15,150 bases of DNA from Massilia sp. UBA2604 (GTDB lineage Bacteria > Pseudomonadota > Gammaproteobacteria > Burkholderiales > Burkholderiaceae_D), in contig DDKG01000020.1 in assembly GCA_002339265.1 (NCBI GenBank), positions 1-15,150 of the forward strand, written 5' to 3'. Made by a program: the position numbers and the translations under genes. Numbering within the stretch: the stretch's first letter is position 1; each line of letters begins with the position of its first letter. The notes under the pieces are model-generated. The model was not told where the DNA came from. It saw only the letters and a list, made by a program, of their open reading frames with translations, and did not search any database. This document shows, piece by piece, positions 7,932 to 15,150 of the stretch.

Positions 7932-8942
7932 ATGGAACAGGCGCAATCAGTCGTTGGTATCGATGTAAGCAAGAAAAAGATCGACATTGCTTTGCTCAGG
8001 AACGGCAAAACGAAGTCCAAAGCGCTCAACAATACGCCCGAGGGGCATGTGGAGTTGTTGGCGTGGCTCGTCGATTCGAAGGTGGACATGGCAACGGTCC
8101 ACATCTGTATGGAAGCCACGGGCGTGTACTACGAAGCCCTGGCGCTGGCAATGCACGATGCAGGCCTCAAGGTCAGTGTCGTCAATCCATCCTGTATCAA
8201 AGGGTTTGGACGTAGTGAGAACATCCGCAACAAGAACGACACCATCGATTCAGCACTCATTGCGCGCTATTGCGCGGCAATGAAACCGGAACCTTGGGTG
8301 CCGCAACCATTGGAGCAACGCCAGCTGCGCGCCTGGTCGCTGCGGGTGCAATCGTTGAAAGACATCCGGCAGCAGGAAGAAAACCGGCATGAGGCACACG
8401 TTATCAGCGGCATGACCGACGTAGCGGCGCATGTAGCTGAACACATCAAGTGGATCGATGATCAAATCAAGAAGCTGGAGAAAGACATCGATGACCATAT
8501 CGATCGTCATCCCGGGCTAAAGCACGATGCCGAGCTCCTTGCTAGCATTCCTGGGATCGGCGCGACTACGGTGGCCCGTATCTTGGGACATCTGGGAGAC
8601 GTCCGCCGCTTTAAGAACGCAAAAGCCCTGTCAGCATTTCTCGGTGTAACACCAAAGCACAACACATCTGGCACCTCGGTCAAGGGGCGGTCGGTCATCT
8701 GCCGTACGGGCAGCACCTCGATGAGAGCTGCTCTATTCATGCCCAGCATGGTGGCATACCGCTACAACCCGATCGTCAAACAATTTGCCGAACGCCTGCT
8801 GGAAACCGGTCATTCAAAGAAGGCAGTCATTTGCGCCATCATGCACAAGATGACGCACCTGATCTACGGCGTGATCCGCACTGGCAAGCCGTTCGACGCA
8901 AATTATTTTTCGAAACAGCTTGCCATTCAAGACGGTATCTGA
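7932..8942 (+). CDS. IS110 family transposase (DEDD recombinase)
   Basis: A 336-residue transposase of normal length, intact from start to stop. The N-terminal RuvC-like DEDD domain shows G-I-D-V-S-K-K (Asp10), E-A-T-G-V-Y (about 60-65) and the K-N-D-T-I-D-S-A-L-I-A-R-Y block holding the last two acidic residues (about 98-110). A coiled-coil linker follows (about 165-200). The C-terminal Transposase_20 domain has S-I-P-G-I-G (about 204-209) and the T-G-S-T-S-M-R-A-A-L-F-M segment with the candidate catalytic serine (about 260-271). GAAAGG lies 5-7 bp before the ATG. The enzyme works with a guide RNA to recombine element ends and target. The stop codon lies inside the first copy of a tandem 14-mer. 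The element looks potentially active. Confidence 0.95.
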   Translation: MEQAQSVVGIDVSKKKIDIALLRNGKTKSKALNNTPEGHVELLAWLVDSKVDMATVHICMEATGVYYEALALAMHDAGLKVSVVNPSCIKGFGRSENIRNKNDTIDSALIARYCAAMKPEPWVPQPLEQRQLRAWSLRVQSLKDIRQQEENRHEAHVISGMTDVAAHVAEHIKWIDDQIKKLEKDIDDHIDRHPGLKHDAELLASIPGIGATTVARILGHLGDVRRFKNAKALSAFLGVTPKHNTSGTSVKGRSVICRTGSTSMRAALFMPSMVAYRYNPIVKQFAERLLETGHSKKAVICAIMHKMTHLIYGVIRTGKPFDANYFSKQLAIQDGI

Positions 8943-8973
8943 CCCCGCTTGTGCTTGTGTGACCCCGCTTGTG
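8940..8973 (+). repeat. Tandem 14-mer at the IS right end
   Basis: TGACCCCGCTTGTG occurs at 8940-8953 and again at 8960-8973, separated by CTTGTG. The TGA of the first copy is the transposase stop codon. The second copy directly abuts the repeated gene tail at 8974. It may mark the recombination end of the IS, or a leftover end from an earlier insertion. Confidence 0.8.
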
Positions 8974-9059
8974 TTCTCGCGCTCAAAGGAGTGGCAGGAA
9001 TAAACAGCTTGCGACCATGATGTCGGCATAAAAAAACCGCGGCAAGCCGCGGTTTTTTA
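8974..9059 (+). repeat. Direct repeat copy B (fragment of an addiction-module gene plus terminator)
   Basis: Diverged second copy of 6623-6706. It retains the codons for K-E-W-Q-E-stop (stop TAA at 9001-9003), and the changes in those codons are all synonymous (GAA/GAG, CAA/CAG, GAG/GAA). One extra base at about 8984 shifts the frame just upstream. The body of the gene is missing because IS110 sequence adjoins at 8973. This is a pseudogene remnant as well as a repeat. Confidence 0.8.
9030..9058. terminator. Bidirectional intrinsic terminator downstream of topB
   Basis: A-run, CCGCGG (9037-9042), CAAG loop, CCGCGG (9047-9052) and T-run (9053-9058). It is the second copy of the hairpin at 6678-6705. 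It lies 40 bp beyond the topB stop on the minus strand and so probably ends topB transcription. A further hairpin, GGCGGGA/TCCCGCC at 9071-9088, lies between it and the stop codon. Confidence 0.85.
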
Positions 9060-9098
9060 CGTCCGGACGCGGCGGGATTCCTCCCGCCACCGAGCCGC

Positions 9099-11768
9099 TT
9101 ACTTCTTCGCGGCAGCCGCAGTCGCTTTCTTGGCCGGCGCCTTCCTGGCCACGGCCTTCTTCGCGGCCGGCTTGGCTACCGCCTTGGCTGCCGACTTCGC
9201 CGGCGCCTTGCGCGCCGCCTTCACCGGTGCTGCCGCGCCATCGGCGCCATCGGCGCCGGCAGCAGCATCAGCCGCCTTGCCCTTGGCGGCGGCGCCCGGC
9301 TTGGCCTTGCGCTCCTCGAACTCGAAGCTGATTTTGTTGTCCTTGCCACGCACCAGGAAGGCCTTGAATGCACGACGGGTACGCTGCGACACGAAGCCCG
9401 GCAACAGGTCGGTCTTGCCGTCATTGAGCAGCTTGGCCATCTGTTCCGGCAGGATTTCCTGCTGCAGGATGATGCGTCCGCTGCGGAAGTCGCAGGTCTT
9501 CGGCTTGGCCACGCTGTGCTCGCAAACATAGGCGAGCGGCATTTCGTACACGCCGCCATTGCACTTCGGGCAAGGGCCGACCGGAGTCTGGCCAGTGAAA
9601 TCGACGCCTTCGCCCTCTTCGCCTTCCTCGTCCTGGCCGAAATCGAACTCGAGCTTGAAGTTCTTGATTTCTTCATCGCGCACGATGCGCAGGATGGCGG
9701 CGAACGGACGGCCCATCTTCGAACGGAAGCCCTGCAGCGGTCCGATGGTGCGGTTCTTCAGCAGTTCTTCGACTTCCTCGATCTCGAACTGGCGGCTGCC
9801 CGGCGTCTTGCTCATCGAGAATTCGCACTTGGTGCAGGCGAAGCGACGGTAGTTTTCCTTGACCACGCTGCCGCAGTTCGGGCACGGATTGACCAGGGTT
9901 GCGTACTCGCCGGGAATCGTGTCGTTGTCGTATTCCTTGGCGCGCTTGACGATGATCTGGGTCATCTGCTGGATTTCACGCATGAATTCTTCGCGCGAGA
10001 TCTTGCCTTTTTCCATCTGCGACAGCTTGAATTCCCATTCGCCGGTCAGCTCGGGCGCCGTGAGTTCGTTCACGCCCAGGCCGCGCAACAGGGTCATCAG
10101 CTGGAACGCCTTTGCGGTCGGCATCAGCTCGCGGCCTTCGCGCAGCAGGTATTTCTCGGTTAGCAAGCCCTCGATGATGGCGGCGCGCGTGGCCGGCGTG
10201 CCGAGGCCCTTGCCGGCCATTGCATCGCGCAGCTCGTCGGAATCGACCAGCTTGCCCGCGCCTTCCATTGCCGACAGCAAGGTCGCTTCGTTGTAGCGCG
10301 CAGGCGGCTTGGTGACCAGGCCGTTGGCCGTGACCTTGTCGGTCAGGACCTTCTCGCCCTTGGCCACCGGCACCAGGTTGGCGCCGTCCTTGTCGTCGCC
10401 CAGGTCTTTACCGTACACGGCCATCCAGCCGGGGTTGGTCATGACCTTGCCCTCGGTCTTGAACTGGTGGCCCGAGACTTCGGTATAGCGGGTCGTGACC
10501 AGGAACTCGGCGGCCGGGAAGAACACGGCCAGGAAGCGGCGCGTGACCAGGTCGTACAGCTTCTGTTCCGGCTCGCTCAGGTTCTTCGGCACCACGCCGG
10601 TCGGGATGATGGCGAAGTGGTCCGAGATCTTGGTGTTGTCGAAGATGCGCTTGTTCGGCTTGACCCAACCGTTCTTGCTGATCTGCTTGGCGAACTGGTT
10701 ATAGTTATTGGTCTCGGCCAGCGCTTCCAGGGTCGACTTCACGGTGCCGATGTAATCCTCGGGCAGGTGGCGCGAATCGGTACGCGGGTAAGTCAGCACC
10801 TTGTGCTTTTCGTACAGCGCCTGGGCCAGGCCCAGCGTGTTCTTGGCCGAGAAGCCGAAGCGGCCGTTGGCTTCGCGCTGCAGCGAGGTCAGGTCGAACA
10901 GGCCCGGCGCCATCGAGGTGGTCGGCTTGCTTTCTTCGGTGACGCTGCCCTGCTTGCCGCGGCAGGCGGCCGCGATCGAATCGGCGGCGGCCTTGCTCCA
11001 CAGGCGCTCGGCGCGCTTCTCGGGATCGTTCTCGTCCTTCTTGAATTTCTGGTCGAGCCAGCGCCCTTCGTAGACGCCGGCGGCGCACACGAATTCGGCG
11101 CGCACTTCCCAGTAGTCGCGCGGCACGAACTTCTTGATTTTTTCTTCGCGCTCGACCACGATCGACAGGGTCGGCGTCTGCACCCGGCCCACGGTCGTCA
11201 GGTAGAAGCCGCCCTCTTTCGAATTGAAGGCGGTCATGGCACGCGTACCATTGATGCCGATCAACCAATCGGCTTCGGAGCGGCAGCGCGCGGCGTCGGC
11301 CAGCGGCAGCATTTCTTCGTCGCTGCGCAGGTTGTTGAAACCTTCGCGGATCGCGTTGGGCGTCATCGACTGCAGCCACAGGCGCTTGACGGGCTGCTTG
11401 GCCTTCGCGTTCTGGGCGATCAGGCGGAAGATGAGTTCTCCTTCGCGGCCCGCGTCACATGCGTTGATCAGGGTGGTGACGTCCTTGCGCTTGATCAGCT
11501 TGTTCAACACCTTGAGGCGCGATTCGGTCTTGGCGATCGGGTTCAGCGCGAAGTAAGGCGGGATCATCGGCAGATGGGTGAAGCTCCACTTGCCGCGCTT
11601 GACGTCGTGTTCTTCGGGCACCGCGATCTCGAGCAGGTGGCCGACGGCGGACGAGAGGACGTATTCGTCCGATTCGAAGTACTCATCGTGCTTGGTGAAG
11701 CCGCCCAGCGTCTTCGCGATATCGTTCGCGACCGACGGTTTCTCGGCGATGATGAGGGATTTGGTCAT
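9099..11768 (-). CDS. topB: DNA topoisomerase III
   Basis: Type IA topoisomerase that passes single strands to decatenate DNA and resolve recombination or replication intermediates. The 889-residue product has a Toprim domain with the catalytic Glu in A-E-K-P-S (residue 9) and D-A-G-R-E-G-E (105-111). The active-site Tyr327 sits in L-T-Y-P-R-T-D-S-R. Two C-terminal zinc-ribbon units follow: C-P-N-C...C-T-K-C, and C-P-K-C with C-E-H and a later Cys. The protein ends in a tail of about 70 residues of A-K-K/A-P-A-K repeats, like bacterial histone-H1-like proteins and probably binding DNA. It is longer than E. coli TopB (653 residues) because of the zinc ribbons and tail. The gene stands alone, with a terminator downstream and smg upstream on the same strand across about 280 bp. 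A TATATA -10-like box lies about 20 bp before the start (11790-11795). Confidence 0.97.
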   Translation of the reverse strand: MTKSLIIAEKPSVANDIAKTLGGFTKHDEYFESDEYVLSSAVGHLLEIAVPEEHDVKRGKWSFTHLPMIPPYFALNPIAKTESRLKVLNKLIKRKDVTTLINACDAGREGELIFRLIAQNAKAKQPVKRLWLQSMTPNAIREGFNNLRSDEEMLPLADAARCRSEADWLIGINGTRAMTAFNSKEGGFYLTTVGRVQTPTLSIVVEREEKIKKFVPRDYWEVRAEFVCAAGVYEGRWLDQKFKKDENDPEKRAERLWSKAAADSIAAACRGKQGSVTEESKPTTSMAPGLFDLTSLQREANGRFGFSAKNTLGLAQALYEKHKVLTYPRTDSRHLPEDYIGTVKSTLEALAETNNYNQFAKQISKNGWVKPNKRIFDNTKISDHFAIIPTGVVPKNLSEPEQKLYDLVTRRFLAVFFPAAEFLVTTRYTEVSGHQFKTEGKVMTNPGWMAVYGKDLGDDKDGANLVPVAKGEKVLTDKVTANGLVTKPPARYNEATLLSAMEGAGKLVDSDELRDAMAGKGLGTPATRAAIIEGLLTEKYLLREGRELMPTAKAFQLMTLLRGLGVNELTAPELTGEWEFKLSQMEKGKISREEFMREIQQMTQIIVKRAKEYDNDTIPGEYATLVNPCPNCGSVVKENYRRFACTKCEFSMSKTPGSRQFEIEEVEELLKNRTIGPLQGFRSKMGRPFAAILRIVRDEEIKNFKLEFDFGQDEEGEEGEGVDFTGQTPVGPCPKCNGGVYEMPLAYVCEHSVAKPKTCDFRSGRIILQQEILPEQMAKLLNDGKTDLLPGFVSQRTRRAFKAFLVRGKDNKISFEFEERKAKPGAAAKGKAADAAAGADGADGAAAPVKAARKAPAKSAAKAVAKPAAKKAVARKAPAKKATAAAAKK

Positions 11769-11994
11769 AGTGATTCTCGTCGTGCTATCTATATAGTGTG
11801 GGCTTGCGCATCATACATGCTCGCAGCCGGGCCGGTGAAATTCCGGCCATAGTGTCTGATTGGTAACTGTCTCGTGAAGCGGCCAATGATAAGCGCGTTA
11901 TCGCGCTCCCTGCAAGTACACCTTCGCTTCGTGATGGTGCGATGCGGACCGCATACGGCCTATGTGTCGCCCAGAAATGGTGAGCCAGAAATGC

Positions 11995-12016
11995 AAAACG
12001 GGGCGAAAGCCCCGTT
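11995..12016 (-). terminator. Intrinsic terminator after smg
   Basis: The minus strand reads AACGGGGC-TTTC-GCCCCGTT followed by TT, an 8-bp stem with a short T-tract, 30 bp after the smg stop. It separates smg from topB. The rest of 11769-11994 holds no gene I can support and presumably contains the topB promoter. Confidence 0.8.
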
Positions 12017-12045
12017 GATATATCTCACAAAAGCGATGCCGCGCG

Positions 12046-12504
12046 TCAGTGCAGCAGACGCGGCTCCTGCTCGTCGTCGTCGCTGAACAAGTCGTCGAAC
12101 ATCAGCGCGTCCGGTTCCTTGCCCTGGCTCCAGAGCACCATCAATACGATGATCTTGAGCTTGCTCAAAGCAATGGGAGATTCGTCGCAGGCCAGTGCAC
12201 GCTCGATGACGATTTCGCGCTGGATCGGGCCGAGCACCTTGGCGCTTTCGAGGAAGGCGATGAAGCCGATCGCGGCGCTGCCCAACTCGATATACTCCTC
12301 GTCCACGTAGTAACGCGTGCCGGTGGAGGCATCGATCGTGTCAGGCAGGGGCGCATCGGTCAACCCCGTCAGCCAGTCCAGCGCTTCCGAGATTTCGATG
12401 TCGTCGAAGCCGACGGCGGACAGTTTGCGTGCCAGGGCTGCCGGCTCGGGGCAGGCGTCGGGACGGTAGTACGTCTCGTAGAGATAGACCAGGATGTCGA
12501 ACAT
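12046..12504 (-). CDS. smg: DUF494 family protein Smg
   Basis: A 152-residue acidic, helical protein starting [12 protein letters not shown], the characteristic opening of the Smg/DUF494 family. The body carries T-R-Y-Y and [14 protein letters not shown], also typical, and the end is Asp/Glu-rich. Length agrees with E. coli Smg (157 residues). The molecular function is unknown; the gene is usually next to dprA, as here. Met at 12504 is chosen because the family sequence begins there; the in-frame upstream extension is unrelated. dprA lies 213 bp upstream on the same strand, and a candidate promoter and downstream hairpin suggest that smg can be transcribed alone. Confidence 0.95.
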   Translation of the reverse strand: MFDILVYLYETYYRPDACPEPAALARKLSAVGFDDIEISEALDWLTGLTDAPLPDTIDASTGTRYYVDEEYIELGSAAIGFIAFLESAKVLGPIQREIVIERALACDESPIALSKLKIIVLMVLWSQGKEPDALMFDDLFSDDDEQEPRLLH

Positions 12505-12623
12505 AGTGACGCTACTGTAGCAGCTAAACTTCGTGCGGCACAAGTAGAGCGCGCCTGTCGCGCTGCCGTGCGGAAAAAACGTTGTATCGAAGCCTTGTTC
12601 GATCAGCCAGCTTACCAAAAACG

Positions 12624-12651
12624 ATTAAAAACAAGAACATACAATTCGCAA
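12624..12651 (-). promoter_or_regulatory. Candidate sigma-70 promoter for smg
   Basis: On the minus strand, TTGCGA (12646-12651) and TTTAAT (12624-12629) are separated by 16 bp in an AT-rich patch between dprA and smg. The -35 matches 4 of 6 consensus bases and the -10 matches 5 of 6. It would give a leader of roughly 110 nt before smg. Confidence 0.35.
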
Positions 12652-12717
12652 ACTTCATGAGACGAAGCACAAGTAATCTATCAATTGTGCATCCGAATGG
12701 CGTGATTTGACGTAGCC

Positions 12718-13863
12718 CTAAGGCCAGATACGCTGCACTCTTCCACCCGGCAATTGCGCCACCAGACCTGCCAATTCCAGGCCCAGAAGTCGTCCGCCGA
12801 GTTCGCCCGGATCGGCCCCCAGGCGCGCCAGCAAGTCGTCGAACGCGACCGGCTCATGGCCCAGCGCATCGAGCAGGTCGGCGTCGGCCTCCGCCGTTCC
12901 GTCGGGTCCGGCATCCCGCTGGTGGTTGCCCGCGTGCCCGACCGCCGCCAGCGGCGAGACCTGCATTGCCATCAACACCTCGTCCACCGTCTCGACCAAT
13001 TGCGCGCCATCGCGGATCAGGCGATGACAGCCCTTGGCAAGCGCGGAATGGATCGAGCCGGGCAAGGCGAACACCTCCCTGCCCTGTTCCGCCGCCATCT
13101 GCGCCGTGATCAGCGAGCCGGACTGGGCCGCCGCCTCGATCACCAGCACGCCGGCCGCCAGCCCGCTGATCACGCGGTTGCGTCGAGGGAAATTGGCGGC
13201 CAGCGGCGGCGTGCCCAGCGCGTATTCGCTGACCAGGCAACCGTGTTCGGCGATGCGGTGGGCTAGCTGCCGGTTGCGCGCCGGATAGACGCGGTCGAGG
13301 CCCGTGCCGACCACGGCGATGGTGGAACCAGGCCCGCGCAATGCGCCTTCGTGCGCCGCGGTGTCGATGCCCAGCGCCAGCCCCGACACCACGCACAGGC
13401 CGGCGCCGGACAGGGCCGCGGAAAAGGATTCGGCGTCGAGCTTGCCCTGCACGCTCGCGTTGCGGCTGCCGACCACGGCGATCAACGGCCGCGCCAGCAG
13501 CTCGATACGGCCGGCGGCGTACAGCAGCAGCGGGGGATCGGGGATCTCGGCCAGCGAGGCCGGGTACAGGGGATCGTGGAAGGTCAGCAGGTGGTGGCCG
13601 GGCTGGGCCAGCCAGGCCAGCGTGGCCTCGACCAGGGCCGTGAAGGCGGGCGTGACCGGCGCGCACAGGGCCTGCGCCTGGCTGGCCGACACATGGGCCG
13701 CCAGCGCCGCCCGCCCAGCTTGAAAGATTGCGCCGGGCGAGCCGAAGGCGGACAACAGCGCATGTGCGCTGCGGGACCCCACCCCGTCCGCCTGCTCCAG
13801 GCGCAGCCAGTCGGCGATCAGGGTGGCGCGTTCGGCAATGGGATGGGGGGCCGTGTCTCGCAC
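12718..13863 (-). CDS. dprA: DNA processing protein DprA (Smf)
   Basis: Recombination mediator that binds incoming single-stranded DNA during natural transformation and loads RecA. The 381-residue product has an N-terminal helical SAM-like/HhH part (about 10-70) and then the Rossmann-like DprA core. Motifs are V-V-G-S-R-N-A-S (130-137), S-G-L-A-L-G-I-D-T-A-A-H (160-171), G-T-G-L-D-R-V-Y-P-A-R-N (186-197), F-P-R-R-N-R-V-I-S-G-L (225-235) and S-G-S-L-I-T-A (248-254). A linker (about 300-325) leads to a C-terminal winged-helix domain (about 326-380). Length is normal for Gram-negatives. Start is GTG at 13863, with GGAG 10 bp upstream overlapping the end of the LysM gene. The 7-bp gap indicates co-transcription and probably coupling with that gene. 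Confidence 0.97.
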   Translation of the reverse strand: MRDTAPHPIAERATLIADWLRLEQADGVGSRSAHALLSAFGSPGAIFQAGRAALAAHVSASQAQALCAPVTPAFTALVEATLAWLAQPGHHLLTFHDPLYPASLAEIPDPPLLLYAAGRIELLARPLIAVVGSRNASVQGKLDAESFSAALSGAGLCVVSGLALGIDTAAHEGALRGPGSTIAVVGTGLDRVYPARNRQLAHRIAEHGCLVSEYALGTPPLAANFPRRNRVISGLAAGVLVIEAAAQSGSLITAQMAAEQGREVFALPGSIHSALAKGCHRLIRDGAQLVETVDEVLMAMQVSPLAAVGHAGNHQRDAGPDGTAEADADLLDALGHEPVAFDDLLARLGADPGELGGRLLGLELAGLVAQLPGGRVQRIWP

Positions 13864-13870
13864 GGTGAGG

Positions 13871-14995
13871 TTACTCCGGTGATTTGGCCACGTCGCCCAC
13901 CTGCACCGGCGCCGTCACCTGCATGACCAAGCCGTACGAGACGTTCTTGAACACGCGGAAGATGAACAGGCTGCCGTATTGCTCGTCGGGCAGTTTCAAC
14001 TGCTGCCGGCCCAGGCCCAGGAAACCCCGGCTTTGTGGATCGGCCACAGTCTTCCCGAGATGATAGAGCTGCAGCACGGCGCCGACATCGAGTCCGTCAA
14101 CCGTGCCCCGGTTGACAGTGACGACCTGGCTCTGTCCGGCGTACGTCACGCCCGAATAGATCGACATGATGCGGCCGTCGATCGCCTGCAAGGGCGCGTG
14201 CGGCACGTAGTTGCGCACCGGCGTCGGCGGCGCCGGCACCAGCAAATCTCCCACGCCCATCTCCTGCAGGGTATTGGTGACCTGGAAGGTGTGCACGTCG
14301 ACGCCGGGCGCGGCCGGCTTGAGCAGCTTGACGGTGCCCAGGAAGGCCGCTTCGTGCGCCCTCACCTGGCCAGTCTGCGGATCCTTCAGCGCAGCACCAG
14401 GGCGGAATACCTGGAACACGCTCTCGCTTCCGATCGCGCCGTGCACGTAGACGCGGTCGCCCTCGCCCAGGTAGACGCGGCCTTCCTGCGAGGCGGCGAT
14501 GCGCGGCGCGCCGGCCAGCTCGTCGGCCTCGACCACCAGCGGCTGGGTCAGATACGGTTCGATGGCGCCGGCGGGAATCGCCGGCACGGCGTCGCGCGCC
14601 AGGCTTTCGCTGCGCACCTGCGGCGACAGGCGGGTCAGCGGCGGCGCGTCACGCCCGTCGCCGCCGTCCAGGCCGCTGCCGGGCTGCTGCAGGCTCAGGC
14701 GGCCGCGCGCGCGGTCGAACCAGATGGTCTGGCCCGGATAGATCCAGTGCGGGTTGCGGATTTCGTCACGGTTCATGCCCCAGACCTGGGGCCAGCACCA
14801 TGGGTTGCGCAAGAAGGCGCCGGAAATATCCCACAGGGTATCGCCCTTGACCACGACGTGCTTGTCGGGTGCGTCCGGACGGAAGCTGCAATGCGCAGGG
14901 GTAGCCGGCGTTGCGGTCTGGGCCGAGGCGCCGGCGGCGCATGCGAGCAACGCTGCCGCAGCAGCACGGGCTACGACTGTGCTAAAATTTTTCAT
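13871..14995 (-). CDS. Secreted LysM peptidoglycan-binding domain protein
   Basis: A 374-residue exported protein. A signal peptide (basic M-K-N-F...R-A then an Ala/Leu core) has a likely cleavage after A-S-A (25|26), giving a mature protein that starts Gln-Thr-Ala. One LysM domain follows (about 46-94: H-V-V-V-K-G-D-T-L-W-D-I-S ... I-Y-P-G-Q-T-I-W) and should bind peptidoglycan in the periplasm. The remaining ~275 residues form a beta-rich region with no catalytic motif I can see. Cysteines at 36 and 67 could pair. Met at 14995 is chosen because the signal peptide begins there; an in-frame Met 21 codons upstream would precede it with non-signal sequence. Homologues adjoin dprA, and often def/fmt, in related bacteria. 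Its role is probably in the cell envelope. Confidence 0.9.
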   Translation of the reverse strand: MKNFSTVVARAAAAALLACAAGASAQTATPATPAHCSFRPDAPDKHVVVKGDTLWDISGAFLRNPWCWPQVWGMNRDEIRNPHWIYPGQTIWFDRARGRLSLQQPGSGLDGGDGRDAPPLTRLSPQVRSESLARDAVPAIPAGAIEPYLTQPLVVEADELAGAPRIAASQEGRVYLGEGDRVYVHGAIGSESVFQVFRPGAALKDPQTGQVRAHEAAFLGTVKLLKPAAPGVDVHTFQVTNTLQEMGVGDLLVPAPPTPVRNYVPHAPLQAIDGRIMSIYSGVTYAGQSQVVTVNRGTVDGLDVGAVLQLYHLGKTVADPQSRGFLGLGRQQLKLPDEQYGSLFIFRVFKNVSYGLVMQVTAPVQVGDVAKSPE

Positions 14996-15030
14996 TGAAG
15001 ACGTCCGTTTAATGCGGCGTAAGATTAAAT

Positions 15031-15055
15031 GATGCCGCCAGATTGCAGCGGCATC
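15031..15055. repeat. Perfect 8-bp inverted repeat upstream of the LysM gene
   Basis: GATGCCGC (15031-15038) and GCGGCATC (15048-15055) around a 9-bp loop, 35 bp before the LysM gene start. It may be an operator or a leader hairpin. There is no T-run, so it is not a clear terminator. Beyond it (15056-15150) I see no gene I can support. Confidence 0.4.
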
Positions 15056-15150
15056 CAATGCAGGTCATGAAGCTGAACAGGCCGCTCCGCCATCCGGTCC
15101 GGCCGCAGCCAGAGACAGCACGACGTACTGCTCCCCGCTCACGGAAGGGT

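Larger units (their letters stand above)
7666..8973 (+). mobile_element. IS110-family insertion sequence (ends approximate)
   Basis: About 1.3 kb element with one transposase gene, about 260 bp of non-coding DNA before it and about 30 bp after it. That layout is typical of IS110-group elements, which carry a bridge (seek) RNA at the transposase-proximal left end and have no long terminal inverted repeats. The left limit is placed where the lysine-rich stub stops (ACAAATCGGGGG). The right limit is placed before the repeated addiction-gene tail at 8974. The right end reads GACCCCGCTTGTG, whose reverse complement (CACAAGCGGGGTC) loosely resembles the left end, consistent with subterminal inverted repeats. 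Exact ends are inferred. No target duplication is expected for this family beyond a short core. Confidence 0.75.

Noticed and set aside
7898..8215. Alternative frame overlapping the transposase start
   Set aside because: The transposase frame carries the DEDD motifs; this frame has no homology or ribosome site.
8940..8973. Possible start of a CRISPR array
   Set aside because: Only two 14-bp repeats with a 6-bp spacer, located at an IS end.
10467..11852. 461-codon plus-strand frame opposite topB
   Set aside because: Antisense of topB, whose Toprim and active-site motifs are unambiguous.
11874..12086. Small plus-strand frame between topB and smg
   Set aside because: Crosses the smg terminator and runs into smg, ends in poly-Arg, and has no ribosome site or family resemblance.
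12049..12660. Plus-strand frame opposite smg
   Set aside because: Antisense of smg; Smg family sequence is clear on the minus strand.
15056..15150. Possible beginning of a divergent gene (def is a common neighbour)
   Set aside because: The short open frames here do not show a recognisable peptide deformylase N-terminus or other family.

Overview
The window looks like chromosome of a high-GC betaproteobacterium, most likely Oxalobacteraceae (Massilia/Telluria-like). The main evidence is the minus-strand block LysM protein - dprA - smg - topB, a gene order typical of Burkholderiales. A Coq7-type ubiquinone hydroxylase and very GC-rich third codon positions agree with this. The taxon is inferred from gene content and was not searched.

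Left part (1-6402). The window opens inside a YhfA-like OsmC-family gene (+). A pair of inverted REP-like hairpins follows, then a convergent minus-strand pair: an unrecognised 158-residue gene and coq7. Divergent to these is a two-gene export operon: an ABC ATPase, and a 1193-residue protein that fuses two ABC-2 type permease halves to a periplasmic M1-aminopeptidase-like domain. In that domain the zinc-binding residues appear to be replaced, so it is probably a non-catalytic pseudopeptidase.

Middle part (6403-9059). This is an accessory island with lower GC than its surroundings. It starts with a small addiction-module (antitoxin-like) gene and its bidirectional terminator. Next come an unrecognised minus-strand gene, the 3' stub of a gene for a lysine/alanine-rich tail, and an IS110-family insertion sequence. 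The IS has about 260 bp of structured non-coding DNA before its transposase, where a bridge RNA would be expected. Just after the IS, the last codons of the addiction-module gene and its terminator occur again as a diverged copy (6623-6706 versus 8974-9059). The island is therefore bounded by an approximately 85-bp direct repeat.

Right part (9060-15150). All genes are on the minus strand: topB (topoisomerase III with zinc fingers and a histone-H1-like basic tail), smg (DUF494), dprA (DNA uptake/recombination mediator) and a secreted LysM protein. The LysM gene and dprA are 7 bp apart and form an operon. smg has a plausible promoter and its own terminator. The last ~155 bp hold a hairpin upstream of the LysM gene and no gene I can support.

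The most interesting material is the IS110-centred mosaic with its duplicated gene tail and the pseudopeptidase-permease fusion. I found no CRISPR array, tRNA or rRNA, and no clearly new multi-gene system.
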